A stretch of 60,122 bases of DNA from Vulcanimicrobiota bacterium (GTDB taxonomy: Bacteria; Vulcanimicrobiota; Vulcanimicrobiia; Eremiobacterales; Eremiobacteraceae): the NCBI GenBank assembly GCA_013290125.1, contig JABCYQ010000018.1:1-60122 (forward strand), given 5' to 3'. This document shows, one piece after another, positions 52,262 to 60,122 of the stretch (its first letter is position 1; each line of letters begins with the position of its first letter). The notes below the pieces were generated by a model, which saw only the letters and a list, made by a program, of their open reading frames with translations, was not told the origin of the DNA and did not search any database. The position numbers and the translations under genes are program-made.

Positions 52262-52963
52262 CTACGACACTTGGGCCGACATAAAGTCGGCCCCTTCTGG
52301 CCGGTCGGCCCCTTCTGGCTGGCTTACGAACTTCAGATCGAAGACCGTGGCGAACGCGTCGAGGAGCGGCCTCTTCATCTCAGCCACGCTGACGTCACGT
52401 CCGGCAGCCAGCGAAACGTTCGTGACCGCCACCTCCGGCATTCCGCACGGATTGATCAAGCGGTAGTATGAGAGATCGGTGCAGACGTCGAGCGCGAAAC
52501 CGTGATAGGTGACGCTGCGCCGCACGGCCGCTCCGATCGACGCGACCTTCGCGTCGCGCACGAAAACACCGGGATGATCGCTACGTCTCACGCCTTCCAC
52601 ACCGAAATGCGCGAGCGCTCGGATGATGCTCTCTTCCATGCGCCGCACGAAGCCTTGCACTTCGCGCAAGCGAGCAAGTTTGAAGATCGGATAGCCGACA
52701 AGTTGACCCAGTCCGTGATACGTGAGATCGCCGCCGCGTTCAACCTCGAAATAATCTACTCCGCGTCGTCGCAGATCTTCGGCGGCGACGAGCAGATTGT
52801 GTTTCTTGCCGGACTTGCCCATTGTGATGACCGGCGTGTGCTCGCAGAGCAAGAACGTATCGCCGATCAGATCGTCCGCACGCGTCTCCAGCAACGTTTT
52901 CTGCATGCGCCACGCCGGTTCGTAGGCGACGACGCCGAGATCACGCAGCGCGGCGGTGGACAT
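52262..52963 (-). CDS. lipB: Octanoyltransferase LipB
   Basis: LipB moves octanoate from acyl-carrier protein to lipoyl domains. The 233 residues include RGGDLTYHGLGQLVGYP, the Lys in AKVASIGAAVRR, TYHGFALDV and the catalytic cysteine in LINPCGMPEV. The C-terminal 18 residues (PEGADRPEGADFMSAQVS) are repeat-derived. Length is otherwise normal. It sits 6 bases after lpd. Confidence 0.94.
   Translation of the reverse strand: MSTAALRDLGVVAYEPAWRMQKTLLETRADDLIGDTFLLCEHTPVITMGKSGKKHNLLVAAEDLRRRGVDYFEVERGGDLTYHGLGQLVGYPIFKLARLREVQGFVRRMEESIIRALAHFGVEGVRRSDHPGVFVRDAKVASIGAAVRRSVTYHGFALDVCTDLSYYRLINPCGMPEVAVTNVSLAAGRDVSVAEMKRPLLDAFATVFDLKFVSQPEGADRPEGADFMSAQVS
52273..52319. repeat. REP arm plus partial duplicate at the 3' end of lipB
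   Basis: On the minus strand, one full arm (GAAGGGGCCGAC...GTCGGCCC) is preceded by a duplicate of its first 16-17 bases (CCAGAAGGGGCCGACC). Both are translated as lipB C-terminal residues. Confidence 0.85.
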
Positions 52964-52969
52964 AGTGGA

Positions 52970-54373
52970 TCAACCCGTCTTGGTGTTGACGATATGGATG
53001 GCTTTGCCGTGAAGCGCTTCGGCCGCCTCCATGATCGATTCGCCGAACGTGGGATGCGCGTGAATCGACAATCCGATGTCTTCGACCGTGGCGCCCATCT
53101 CGATCGCGATCACCGCTTCGCCGATCATCGCTTCCGCCATCGGCGAGACGGCGTGAATGCCTAAGACCAGGTCGGTCTTCTTATCGCCCACGATCTTGAC
53201 CATGCCGTCGGTGACACCGACCGTGCGCGCGCGGCCGAGCGCCGTCAGCCGGAACTTGCCGATGCTGATCTCGTGACCCGCGGCCTTCGCCTGTTCTTCG
53301 GAAAGACCGGCGGTGGCGACTTGCGGATCGGTGTAGACGCAGTTGGGAACCGCCATCGGATCGTATGCAGACGGTAGGCCCGCGATCACCTCAGCGGCGA
53401 CAACGCCTTCCTTCATCGCCTTGTGCGCTAGCAATGGCCCGCCGGCGCAATCCCCCACGGCGTACACGCTGGCTACATTAGTCATGCGGCGCAGGTCAAC
53501 GCCGATGAAGCCGCGTTCCATCTTGATGCCGAGTTTGTCCACACCCTTTGGCGTGCGCGGCCGGCGGCCGACGGCGACGAGCACCTTATCGAACTCGCGC
53601 GTTTCCGTCAGCTCGCCCTCAAGTTTGGCCGAGACCTTCGATCCGCGCACTTCGACCGAAGCACACTTCGTCTTGAGGTATATGTTGATGCCTTGCTTCT
53701 TCAGCGAGCGCAGCAGCGTCTGCGAGATCTCGAGGTCGGTATCACCCAACGCGCGATCCATCATCTCCACGACGGTCACGTCCGCGCCCAAGCGGCGGTA
53801 GATCGTGGCAAACTCGAGGCCGATGACGCCCGCGCCGAGGATGAGAATGGTCTTGGGAAGATCGGTCAACGAGACCGCGTCGTCGGAGTTGAGGATCGTC
53901 TTGCCGTTGCGTTCCATGTTGGGAAGCGGAATGGGCTCCGAGCCGCTTGCGATGATGAGCGAAGCGCACGTGAATGTCTCCGAGCCGCCTTCGGTCTTGG
54001 CGACCTTCACGGTGCTCTTGTCCACGATCTCTGCGACACCGAATACCGACTCGACTTTGTTCGATTTATATAGTGAGCCGATGCCGCCGACGAGATCGTC
54101 GATCATCTTGGCTTTCCACTTGTTCAGCGTGGCGAGGTCCAGCTTCGGCGCGCCGAACGTGACGCCCATCTGCTCGAGCTCTTTTGCCTGCGTGATCACT
54201 TCGCCGACGTGGAGCAGCGCTTTACTGGGCATGCAGCCCCAATTGAGACAGACTCCGCCCAAGCGCTCTTGCTCGACGCACAGCACCTTCTTGCCCAACT
54301 GGCCCAAGCGGATCGCGGCAGAGTAGCCGCCTGGCCCGCCGCCGATGACGATCGCGTCGTAGGATGTCGGCAC
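52970..54373 (-). CDS. lpdA: Dihydrolipoyl dehydrogenase (E3)
   Basis: E3 reoxidises dihydrolipoyl groups with NAD via FAD and a redox disulfide. The 467 residues show the FAD motif VIGGGPGGYSAAIRLGQLG, the disulfide GGVCLNWGCMPS, the NAD motif ILGAGVIGLEFATIY, and the C-terminal His-Glu in HAHPTFGESIMEAAEALHG. GTG start, 4 bases after the E2 stop. It is the last catalytic subunit of the complex in this operon. Confidence 0.97.
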   Translation of the reverse strand: MPTSYDAIVIGGGPGGYSAAIRLGQLGKKVLCVEQERLGGVCLNWGCMPSKALLHVGEVITQAKELEQMGVTFGAPKLDLATLNKWKAKMIDDLVGGIGSLYKSNKVESVFGVAEIVDKSTVKVAKTEGGSETFTCASLIIASGSEPIPLPNMERNGKTILNSDDAVSLTDLPKTILILGAGVIGLEFATIYRRLGADVTVVEMMDRALGDTDLEISQTLLRSLKKQGINIYLKTKCASVEVRGSKVSAKLEGELTETREFDKVLVAVGRRPRTPKGVDKLGIKMERGFIGVDLRRMTNVASVYAVGDCAGGPLLAHKAMKEGVVAAEVIAGLPSAYDPMAVPNCVYTDPQVATAGLSEEQAKAAGHEISIGKFRLTALGRARTVGVTDGMVKIVGDKKTDLVLGIHAVSPMAEAMIGEAVIAIEMGATVEDIGLSIHAHPTFGESIMEAAEALHGKAIHIVNTKTG

Positions 54374-54377
54374 GCGA

Positions 54378-55712
54378 CTAATTCCCTTCCATCAATAGTA
54401 GTTCGGGCGCAGCGAGAAGGTCTGCGATCTCGCGCAAGAAGCGCGCGGCGAGCGCGCCGTCGACGACGCGGTGATCGAAAGCGAGCGAAAGGTAGACCAT
54501 GCTGCGCACGACGATCTGGCCATCGCGAACCACCGGCCGCTCCTGGATGCTGTGGGTTCCCATGATCGCCACTTCCGGATGGTTGATCACCGGGAACGTC
54601 AGCAGGCCACCGACCGATCCGACATTGGTGATGGTGAACGTTCCGCCGGTGATATCGTCGTGTGAGAGTTTGCCGTTACGCGCTTTCTCGGCGAGATTGA
54701 CGATCTCGCGCGCCAGTTCGAATATGCTCATTTGATCGGCGTCGTGTATGACAGGCACGACCAGGCCGGCTTCAGTGTCCGTGGCGATGCCGATGTTGTA
54801 GTTCTTCTTGAGCACGATCTCTCCGGCTGCATCATCCAGCGAAGAGTTCACGAACGGATACTTCTTGAGCGCCGCAGTAGCGGCTTTGACGAAGAAAGGC
54901 AGATACGTGAGCTTCACGCCGCGCTCTGCCGCACGCTCTTTGCTGCGCGTGCGCCAGCGGACGAGCTCGGTCATATCCGCTTCGTCCACCTGCAGCGTGT
55001 GCGCCGCCGTGTGCTTGCTGTGGATCATGTGCTGCGCGATGTTGCGGCGCAGACCGCGCAACGGCACGCGCTCCGGCAGAGCAGTTGGCGCCGCCGCTTG
55101 CGAACGCTGCGCTCCAGACGACGCGGCCGGCGCCGCGGCACCGGATTTCGACACGCGCTCGACATCGCCGCGCTGGATGCGCCCGCCTTCACCGGATCCG
55201 CGGACTGCTGCGAGATCAACGCCGAGTTCGCGCGCGAGCTTGCGCACGGCTGGTGCGGCAAGCGGTTTGCCGGCAAGCGAAGTGTCAGCCGCTTCGCGCG
55301 CGACTGGCGCCGATGACTCCGCGGCCTTCGCGGACGGCTCAGCGGCCTTGGCGGTTTTGGGCGCTTCGGCGGCAGCGGCTGGTTGCGATTCGACTTTACC
55401 GTTGGGCGCTGCGTCGGATGCCTGGACGTGCGGCGTGACGTGCTCGAGTTTTGTCGTGTCGTCGAGTTTCTCGCCCGGCTGGCCGAAGATAGCGATCGGC
55501 TTGCCGATCGGAACCACTTCGCCTTCCTTCGCCACTTGCTTCAGCAAGATGCCGGCGTATGGCGACGGCACTTCGACCGTCACCTTGTCGGTCATGACCT
55601 CGACGAGCAACTGGTCCTGCTCGACCATATCGCCCTCTTTGACGAGCCACTTCACGATCTCGCCTTCGACGACTGATTCGGCCAGCTCGGGCATCTCCAG
55701 TTCGACTGCCAT
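54378..55712 (-). CDS. Dihydrolipoamide acyltransferase (E2) of a 2-oxoacid dehydrogenase complex
   Basis: The 444 residues run in order: lipoyl domain (EVMTDKVTVEVPSP, lipoyl-Lys about 43), an Ala/Pro-rich linker, an E1/E3-binding domain (APAVRKLARELGVDLAAVRGSGEGGRIQRGDV) and the catalytic domain (SLAFDHRVVDGALAARFL). The domain layout fits branched-chain or pyruvate complexes. ATG 55712 begins the lipoyl domain exactly; the frame is open upstream through E1beta but that is not coding. Confidence 0.95.
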   Translation of the reverse strand: MAVELEMPELAESVVEGEIVKWLVKEGDMVEQDQLLVEVMTDKVTVEVPSPYAGILLKQVAKEGEVVPIGKPIAIFGQPGEKLDDTTKLEHVTPHVQASDAAPNGKVESQPAAAAEAPKTAKAAEPSAKAAESSAPVAREAADTSLAGKPLAAPAVRKLARELGVDLAAVRGSGEGGRIQRGDVERVSKSGAAAPAASSGAQRSQAAAPTALPERVPLRGLRRNIAQHMIHSKHTAAHTLQVDEADMTELVRWRTRSKERAAERGVKLTYLPFFVKAATAALKKYPFVNSSLDDAAGEIVLKKNYNIGIATDTEAGLVVPVIHDADQMSIFELAREIVNLAEKARNGKLSHDDITGGTFTITNVGSVGGLLTFPVINHPEVAIMGTHSIQERPVVRDGQIVVRSMVYLSLAFDHRVVDGALAARFLREIADLLAAPELLLMEGN

Positions 55713-55765
55713 GTTGCATCCTTCTTCGGCTGCGGCCGGCGCGCGGCCGCCGCGAGCGGCGACGA

Positions 55766-56767
55766 CTAGAAGTTGAGCGTCTTCTTTATGGCGCGGGTGA
55801 CGCGCTCGACGTTCGGCATGTACGCTTTCTCGAGCGCGTAGGGAAACGGCGTGTCCCAGCCGCCCACTCTGACGATCGGTCCCTCCAGATATTCGATGCC
55901 GGTCTCGGCGATATAGGCCGCGATCTCGCCCATAAAGCCGCCGATGCGCGGCGCTTCCTGCAGCAGGACGACGTGACCGGTCTTCGCGACCGTGGTCATG
56001 ATTGCGTCGCAGTCGTACGGCTGCAACGTCCGCAGATCGAGCACTTCGACGTCGACGCCTTGCGGCTTCAGCTTCTCGGCCGCATCGAGCGCGAGCTGGA
56101 CCATCGCGCCGAACGTGATGAGCGAGACGTGTTTGCCTTCCCGCGCGATGGCCGCTTTGCCGAGCGGCACTTCGTACGCGCCGTTTGGAATTTCTTGCTT
56201 CTGAAACCGGTAGATCTTCTTCGGTTCCATGAAGACCACCGGATCGTCGTCGCGGATCGACGAGATGAGCAGGCCTTTCGCATCGTACGGATTGCTGGGC
56301 GCGACGACTTTCAGACCCGGCGTGGCGACGAAGTACGCCTCGGGCGACTGCGAGTGATAGCCGCCGCCGCGCACGCCGCCGCCGTACGGCGAGCGGACGA
56401 CCATCGGGCAGTAGAACTGCCCGGCGGATCGGTAGCGCATCTTCGCCGCTTCGGAGACGAGCATGTCGAATCCGGGGAAAAGGAAATCGATGAATTGGAT
56501 CTCGGCCACCGGCCGCAATCCGAACATCGCCATGCCGACGGCGGCGCCGATTATCCCGAGCTCGGCGAGCGGCGTGTCGATGACGCGATCCTTGCCGAAC
56601 TTGTCGATAAGCCCTTCTGTGACCAGGAAGACGCCGCCGCGCGGTCCGATGTCCTCGCCGAGCGTGACCACGTTGGGGTCGAGCGTCATCTCGTCGATCA
56701 TCGCCGAGCGGACCGCCTGCACCATGGTGGACAGCGTTGTTTTCTTTTCTACTTCTACCGTTGCCAT
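55766..56767 (-). CDS. 2-oxoacid dehydrogenase E1 component, beta subunit
   Basis: The 333 residues include [57 protein letters not shown] and the C-terminal [28 protein letters not shown]. This is the E1 beta subunit of pyruvate or branched-chain 2-oxoacid dehydrogenase; with E1 alpha it decarboxylates the 2-oxoacid using thiamine diphosphate. It lies between E1 alpha and E2. Confidence 0.94.
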   Translation of the reverse strand: MATVEVEKKTTLSTMVQAVRSAMIDEMTLDPNVVTLGEDIGPRGGVFLVTEGLIDKFGKDRVIDTPLAELGIIGAAVGMAMFGLRPVAEIQFIDFLFPGFDMLVSEAAKMRYRSAGQFYCPMVVRSPYGGGVRGGGYHSQSPEAYFVATPGLKVVAPSNPYDAKGLLISSIRDDDPVVFMEPKKIYRFQKQEIPNGAYEVPLGKAAIAREGKHVSLITFGAMVQLALDAAEKLKPQGVDVEVLDLRTLQPYDCDAIMTTVAKTGHVVLLQEAPRIGGFMGEIAAYIAETGIEYLEGPIVRVGGWDTPFPYALEKAYMPNVERVTRAIKKTLNF

Positions 56768-56782
56768 CTCGTCGCAGCCCCT

Positions 56783-57880
56783 TTAGACGCCGAGCTCGGC
56801 GGCGAGCTCTTTGCGCTCCCACTCAAGCTGCGGCGTGTACGCCGCATAGGTGTGATCGAGCACTGTCATCATCTCCGGCACCGGACTCGCTTCGGCTTCG
56901 GCCAGCGCCTTCGCGACTTCGGCTTTGACGTCGACGAGCAACGCTTCTTCCTTCTTCTCATCCCAGAGCTTTTGCGAAGCGAGGAAGTTGCGGAAACGCA
57001 TGATCGGGTCGCGCTGCGTGCGCCACATCTCGAGTTCGCCCTTTGGACGATAGCGCGTGTCGTCGTCGGCCGATGAGTGCGGTCCATAGCGATAGGTGTA
57101 CGATTCGATCAGGCTCGGCCCGCGGCCGGCACGCGCTTTGTCGGCGCAATGTTTGGTCACGGCGTAGACCGCGAGCAGGTCGTTGCCGTCCACCAAGAAG
57201 CCTTCCATGCCGTATGCTTTAGCCTTCTCGGCGATGGTCTTCGTATGCGTCTGTTCTTCGAGCTTCACGCTGATCGCGTATTGGTTGTTCTGACAGAACA
57301 GGATCACCGGCGAATTGTAGACCGCTGCGAAGTTCATCCCGACGTGGAAGTCGCCTTCGCTCGTCGCACCGTCGCCGAAATAGCAGATCGTGATGCCGTC
57401 GGATTTCTTGATGTGCTGCGCCATCGCGGTGCCGACCGCTTCTGTGATCTGATTCCCGACCGTTGAAGACGGCGGCGGCATGTTGAGGTCGCGCCGGCCC
57501 GGACCGTGCGGCATGAGGCGGCCTTGGCTGGGATCGAGCATCCGCCCAAGTTGATGCGCGAACCATTCGGATGCCTTGAGCCCCTTGATCATGAGGCTCC
57601 CTTGCGAGCGATGGTCGCCGTACATCCAATCTTGTGCCCGCAGCGGAAGCGCGCTGCCGATCTGACTCGCTTCTTGTCCGGCGATTTGCGCGAAAAAGCC
57701 CGAGCGGCCTTGGCGCACGAGGATGTAGCAACGATCATCGACCGCGCGTGCGAACACAAGCTCGCGATACATGCGCAGGTAATCGTCAGTGGACAAACCG
57801 AGCTCTTTGACGTCGGCTGACGGGCGGCCGTCGTACTCCAGGTACTTGATCGGCGTGTCTGTGAACGGCTTGATCTGCAT
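56783..57880 (-). CDS. 2-oxoacid dehydrogenase E1 component, alpha subunit (branched-chain-like)
   Basis: The 365 residues have the thiamine-diphosphate motif GDGATSEGDFHVGMNFAAVYNSPVILFCQNN and the regulatory-loop region YRYGPHSSADDDTRY. GDGATSEGDFH and PPPSSTVGNQITEAVG resemble branched-chain 2-oxoacid dehydrogenases more than PdhA, but substrate cannot be fixed by eye. ATG 57880 has GGAG at good spacing; the longer frame adds nine residues. It is the first gene of E1a-E1b-E2-E3-lipB-lipA. Confidence 0.93.
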   Translation of the reverse strand: MQIKPFTDTPIKYLEYDGRPSADVKELGLSTDDYLRMYRELVFARAVDDRCYILVRQGRSGFFAQIAGQEASQIGSALPLRAQDWMYGDHRSQGSLMIKGLKASEWFAHQLGRMLDPSQGRLMPHGPGRRDLNMPPPSSTVGNQITEAVGTAMAQHIKKSDGITICYFGDGATSEGDFHVGMNFAAVYNSPVILFCQNNQYAISVKLEEQTHTKTIAEKAKAYGMEGFLVDGNDLLAVYAVTKHCADKARAGRGPSLIESYTYRYGPHSSADDDTRYRPKGELEMWRTQRDPIMRFRNFLASQKLWDEKKEEALLVDVKAEVAKALAEAEASPVPEMMTVLDHTYAAYTPQLEWERKELAAELGV

Positions 57881-58116
57881 CGTGCTCTCCGGAAGCGGGG
57901 GGACCACTCGTCCAAGCGTTCCTATAAGAGGAAGCCCGGCAGTCCCGACGCGATGGGTATAAAGACCGAACGATTGCGGCGGTTTTTCTTGGGCCTTCTT
58001 GTTTGTCTTTCGTCCATTCCCTCCGAAAGACGGAATTTGCGACGAGGCGCCGGCCAGTCGGCTTACTTAACGTTTCTCCTGTCGGATTGATGTTTTCATT
58101 TCGCAGGAGCAAGAAT

Positions 58117-58139
58117 TGGCCGACGCTAGTCGGCCCTTG
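58117..58139. repeat. Solo REP arm at the 3' end of the DUF1697 gene
   Basis: TGGCCGACGCTAGTCGGCCC then TTG is a single palindrome with the GCTA tip also seen in REPINs 3 and 5. The TAG within its tip (minus strand) is the stop codon of the DUF1697 gene. Confidence 0.85.
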
Positions 58140-58695
58140 AGCTCGTCCTAACGGGCGAAGTTTCACAAAGGCCCGCGAGTTTGAGCACGGTATTCCAATT
58201 GCGGCCCGTGCCCGGCGTGCCGATCTTCCGCTCGATCACCGCATTTGTGAGTCGCGATCTTCCTATTCCATCCGCGTAGAAGATGTAGAGCTGCTTGCCT
58301 TTCGCCCGCACTTTCTCGCGACCGGTGATGCTTGCCGCAAGTTCTGAAACGCGCTTTTTATCAGCTTCGGCCTTGCAGAACAGCACGACAAGATGGCCCG
58401 GGTCGCTCTTCGCTTCGGGGCGGAATGGATTTGTTGAGACGATTGCAGCCAGTTCGTCGGCCGAGCGCACCATGAAGTCGGTTTTTAGCGCCAACCGTTT
58501 CGCGGCTTCGCGCTCGAGGAGGCTCTCGAGATCATCGGTGCGCTTCGCGCTGGATCGAAAGATAAGGTTGCCGCTTTGCAGCACGCTTTGAGGCTCATCC
58601 ATGCCGATCGCTGCGAGCATGGAGCGGAGATCGGCCATCGCGACCGGCTGATGGCCCGCGACGTTGACGGCGCGCAGGAAAGCAAAATACGTCAT
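58126..58695 (-). CDS. DUF1697 family protein
   Basis: The 189-residue product matches DUF1697: TYFAFLRAVNVAGHQPVAMADLRSMLAAIG, then VLQSGNLIFRSS and a C-terminal half with GRSRLTNAVIERKIGTPGTGRNWNTVLKL. The function of the family is unknown. ATG 58695 matches the family start; ATG 58710 is possible. The last residues and stop are formed by a REP arm. Confidence 0.85.
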   Translation of the reverse strand: MTYFAFLRAVNVAGHQPVAMADLRSMLAAIGMDEPQSVLQSGNLIFRSSAKRTDDLESLLEREAAKRLALKTDFMVRSADELAAIVSTNPFRPEAKSDPGHLVVLFCKAEADKKRVSELAASITGREKVRAKGKQLYIFYADGIGRSRLTNAVIERKIGTPGTGRNWNTVLKLAGLCETSPVRTSSRAD

Positions 58696-58763
58696 TGCGG
58701 CGTTCTTCATGGCTGCGCGCCAAAGATACTTGGCGCGTCGCATGGAATCCGCCCGACGATGTG

Positions 58764-58812
58764 GGGCGGACGTATATGGTCCGCCATGTAGGGCGGACCT
58801 TCATGGTCCGCC
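58764..58812. repeat. Class C palindromic repeats (two copies)
   Basis: Two adjacent palindromes share GGGCGGAC and GGTCCGCC arms. The first (58764-58785) has tip GTATAT, the second (58790-58812) tip CTTCAT and is preceded by ATGTA. They lie between the divergent DUF1697 gene and the next plus-strand gene. Confidence 0.85.
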
Positions 58813-58881
58813 GCGGGAGGCCATGCTATCAACCTCGCACCTTTCAACTTTTTCAAGATCACGGTCGGGCTGTATCGCATC

Positions 58882-59481
58882 GTGCCGGGTCCACCGCTCG
58901 ATCCTGGGATGCAAGGCGAACTGCTGAAGGAACTGCACCGCGACTACCCGTCGCTGACGCAGATCCAGGGCGGCGTTCTTTTCTCCGACCCGCCGAAGGG
59001 CCGGACGCTCGTGATCGATCAGGCCCGGGTCGAATCCAGCGAGACGAGCCCGCGATCGGCGAGTCAAGCGATCGAGCGCATCGGCGAAGAATTCCAAAAG
59101 ACGCTGCGCATCGTTGCGTATCCCGCGCCCTACCGCGTGAAAGTCGAAGCCGACGGCACGATCCAGGCGTGGGAGGGACTCGATCCGGTCGCCGTTCTGA
59201 AACGTCACGCGCCGCCGAACGAGGAATGGGATTCGCTCGGCGGCTCGTGCAGGTTCGCGTGCGTGCGTTATCTCTTCGCCACGCCCGACGGCGGACAGCG
59301 CGACATCCGCGTGGAGCCTCTATTCCAAGCCCCGGACAAGTTCTACACGTCGGCGATCTCCATGCCAGGCGCGAACGCGTGCGCGACGCTCGAGTCCGCG
59401 ATGGAGCGCGCGCGGCAGGAAGCCGATATCATCGAGCGGCTGAGCGATCGTCTCGTCGCCGACATCGCGAAGGATGCGTGA
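58882..59481 (+). CDS. Protein of unknown function
   Basis: The 199-residue product starts at GTG 58882. The frame reads sensibly upstream (FNFFKITVGLYRI) back to the class C repeat but lacks ATG/GTG/TTG there; CTG 58870 is the only other candidate. The sequence is mixed alpha/beta (GGVLFSDPPKGRTLVIDQARVE, RIVAYPAPYRVKVEADGTIQAWEGL). No membrane or signal segment is seen. It overlaps the next gene by 8 bases. Confidence 0.55.
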   Translation: MPGPPLDPGMQGELLKELHRDYPSLTQIQGGVLFSDPPKGRTLVIDQARVESSETSPRSASQAIERIGEEFQKTLRIVAYPAPYRVKVEADGTIQAWEGLDPVAVLKRHAPPNEEWDSLGGSCRFACVRYLFATPDGGQRDIRVEPLFQAPDKFYTSAISMPGANACATLESAMERARQEADIIERLSDRLVADIAKDA

Positions 59482-59980
59482 AGTGAGCCCACAGACGTAC
59501 ATCAACATCGCCGTACTGTTATTGGTCGCCGGTGTTATCGCGTTTCGACTTTCGCGCGAGCGTAAGATCCCGATAGGCAGCCTGTGGGTCTTCCCCGGCA
59601 TCGTCTTCGTGCTGGCGATCGCCGACATCGTATACGAGCGCGTCGTTTCCCCGCTCGATGTCGTCTACATGCTGCTCGGCTTGATCGCGGGCGTCGGTCT
59701 TGGCTGGTATCAGGGCGTGCACAGCACAGTCCGCGTGGACAAAACGGCGAAAGCGGCGTTTGTAAAAGCGTCGCCGTTCGGCGCCTTTCTCTTTGTGGCG
59801 GCTATCGGATTCCGTCTTGGCGCGCGTTACCTGACCGGTGGCCTCTCTGCGCCGGACGCGTCGGGGCGTCTCACGCCGGAGGCCGCGCTCGTCAGCGCGA
59901 TCGCGCTGATGTTCGCCGTAGGGATACTATTTGGGTTGCGGCTCTACGTGAAACGCGCCTTCGATGAATCACCCGCGTGA
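59474..59980 (+). CDS. CcdC/DUF1453-like membrane protein
   Basis: The 168-residue product has four hydrophobic helices (about 11-26, 39-55, 62-82, 105-120) and another near the C-terminus. RLSRERKIPIGSLWVFPGIVF after helix 1 and GLIAGVGLGWYQG fit the DUF1453/CcdC family seen near cytochrome maturation genes in Bacillus. The function is unknown. ATG 59474 overlaps the upstream stop; GTG 59483 is an alternative start. Confidence 0.7.
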   Translation: MREVSPQTYINIAVLLLVAGVIAFRLSRERKIPIGSLWVFPGIVFVLAIADIVYERVVSPLDVVYMLLGLIAGVGLGWYQGVHSTVRVDKTAKAAFVKASPFGAFLFVAAIGFRLGARYLTGGLSAPDASGRLTPEAALVSAIALMFAVGILFGLRLYVKRAFDESPA

Positions 59981-59997
59981 CATACGCTACAGCCCCG

Positions 59998-60025
59998 TAG
60001 CAGGGCAAGCGTCGCTTGCCCTGCT
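59998..60025. repeat. Class B palindrome near the window end
   Basis: GTAGCAGGGCAAGCG, T, CGCTTGCCCTGCT is the third class B copy, with an extended stem. The last 97 bases of the window hold no visible gene. Confidence 0.85.
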
Positions 60026-60122
60026 TGTGAAACCTGCGTTTACAGAGACGGTCTCTGATTCAGAACACCGCCGCGGCGAACCGGGACCATGGGAAGGCGC
60101 TGCGCATTCACGCCGTAGCGCT

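Noticed and set aside
54378-56822. 814-residue reading of E2 extended through E1beta
   Set aside because: The first 370 residues are an Arg-rich out-of-frame shadow of E1beta; the lipoyl domain begins at ATG 55712.
57881-58116. Promoter of the 2-oxoacid dehydrogenase operon
   Set aside because: Several TATA-like hexamers occur on both strands but none has a credible -35 at 16-18 bases, so no call was made.

Overview
The window is about 60 kb of GC-rich bacterial chromosome, densely coded, with many GTG and TTG starts and many four-base stop/start overlaps. The gene content mixes monoderm-style cell biology (DivIVA, SepF, WhiA, RqcP, CsaB with DUF5693) with a TPR plus beta-barrel protein that looks outer-membrane. 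The combination, with flagellar genes and numerous secreted lipoproteins, fits an uncultured Terrabacteria-side diderm such as Eremiobacterota (WPS-2) or a relative. That placement is inference from gene content; no 16S gene is present.

Layout: 1-1806 (minus) is the end of a sugar transferase gene, deoB and a small secreted protein. 2070-9081 (plus) holds mfd, a PrsA-like lipoprotein, mazG, rqcP and a GT4 glycosyltransferase, recalling Bacillus mfd/yabN/yabO. 9251-11490 (minus) has two secreted lipoproteins, followed by a 420-base gap with a candidate structured RNA. 11914-17430 (plus) is whiA, gap, pgk, tpiA, gpmI, an Actinobacteria-like order. 17583-20344 (plus) is a flagellar rod/sigma-28 operon. 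20358-25126 (minus) is VOC, divIVA, sepF, yggS, tgt, rluD, lspA and then ccdA to 25939. Lgt, a frameshifted secreted gene and an SPFH protein lie on plus (26000-28221). 28344-32599 (minus) is ileS and a site-2 protease. 32757-40061 (minus) is a cell-envelope polysaccharide operon (csaB, DUF5693, HAAS-like, NodB-like deacetylase, TPR-barrel). 40192-46273 has a degenerate GGDEF protein, small and secreted proteins and tRNA-Val. 46297-49580 has two tRNAs, eno, ndk and a GT4 gene. 49654-51294 is a divergent MerR-MEDS/birA pair. 51398-57880 (minus) is lipA, lipB and a full 2-oxoacid dehydrogenase complex (E3, E2, E1beta, E1alpha). The end carries a DUF1697 gene, an unknown gene and a CcdC-like membrane protein.

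Functionally, the triose half of glycolysis (gap, pgk, tpiA, gpmI, eno), an acyl-CoA-forming dehydrogenase complex and the lipoate enzymes that activate it all lie here. So do both ends of lipoprotein maturation (lgt, lspA), which serve the several lipobox proteins in the window.

Two things stand out. First, the CcdA homologue appears circularly permuted: the segment that is normally transmembrane helix 1 is at the C-terminus, in a way that keeps membrane topology. Second, the window is littered with palindromic repeats. At least five are two inverted arms around a constant 15-base spacer, like REPINs. Repeat arms supply the C-terminus or stop codon of tgt, lipB, eno and a DUF1697 gene, and one repeat is read in frame inside mfd.
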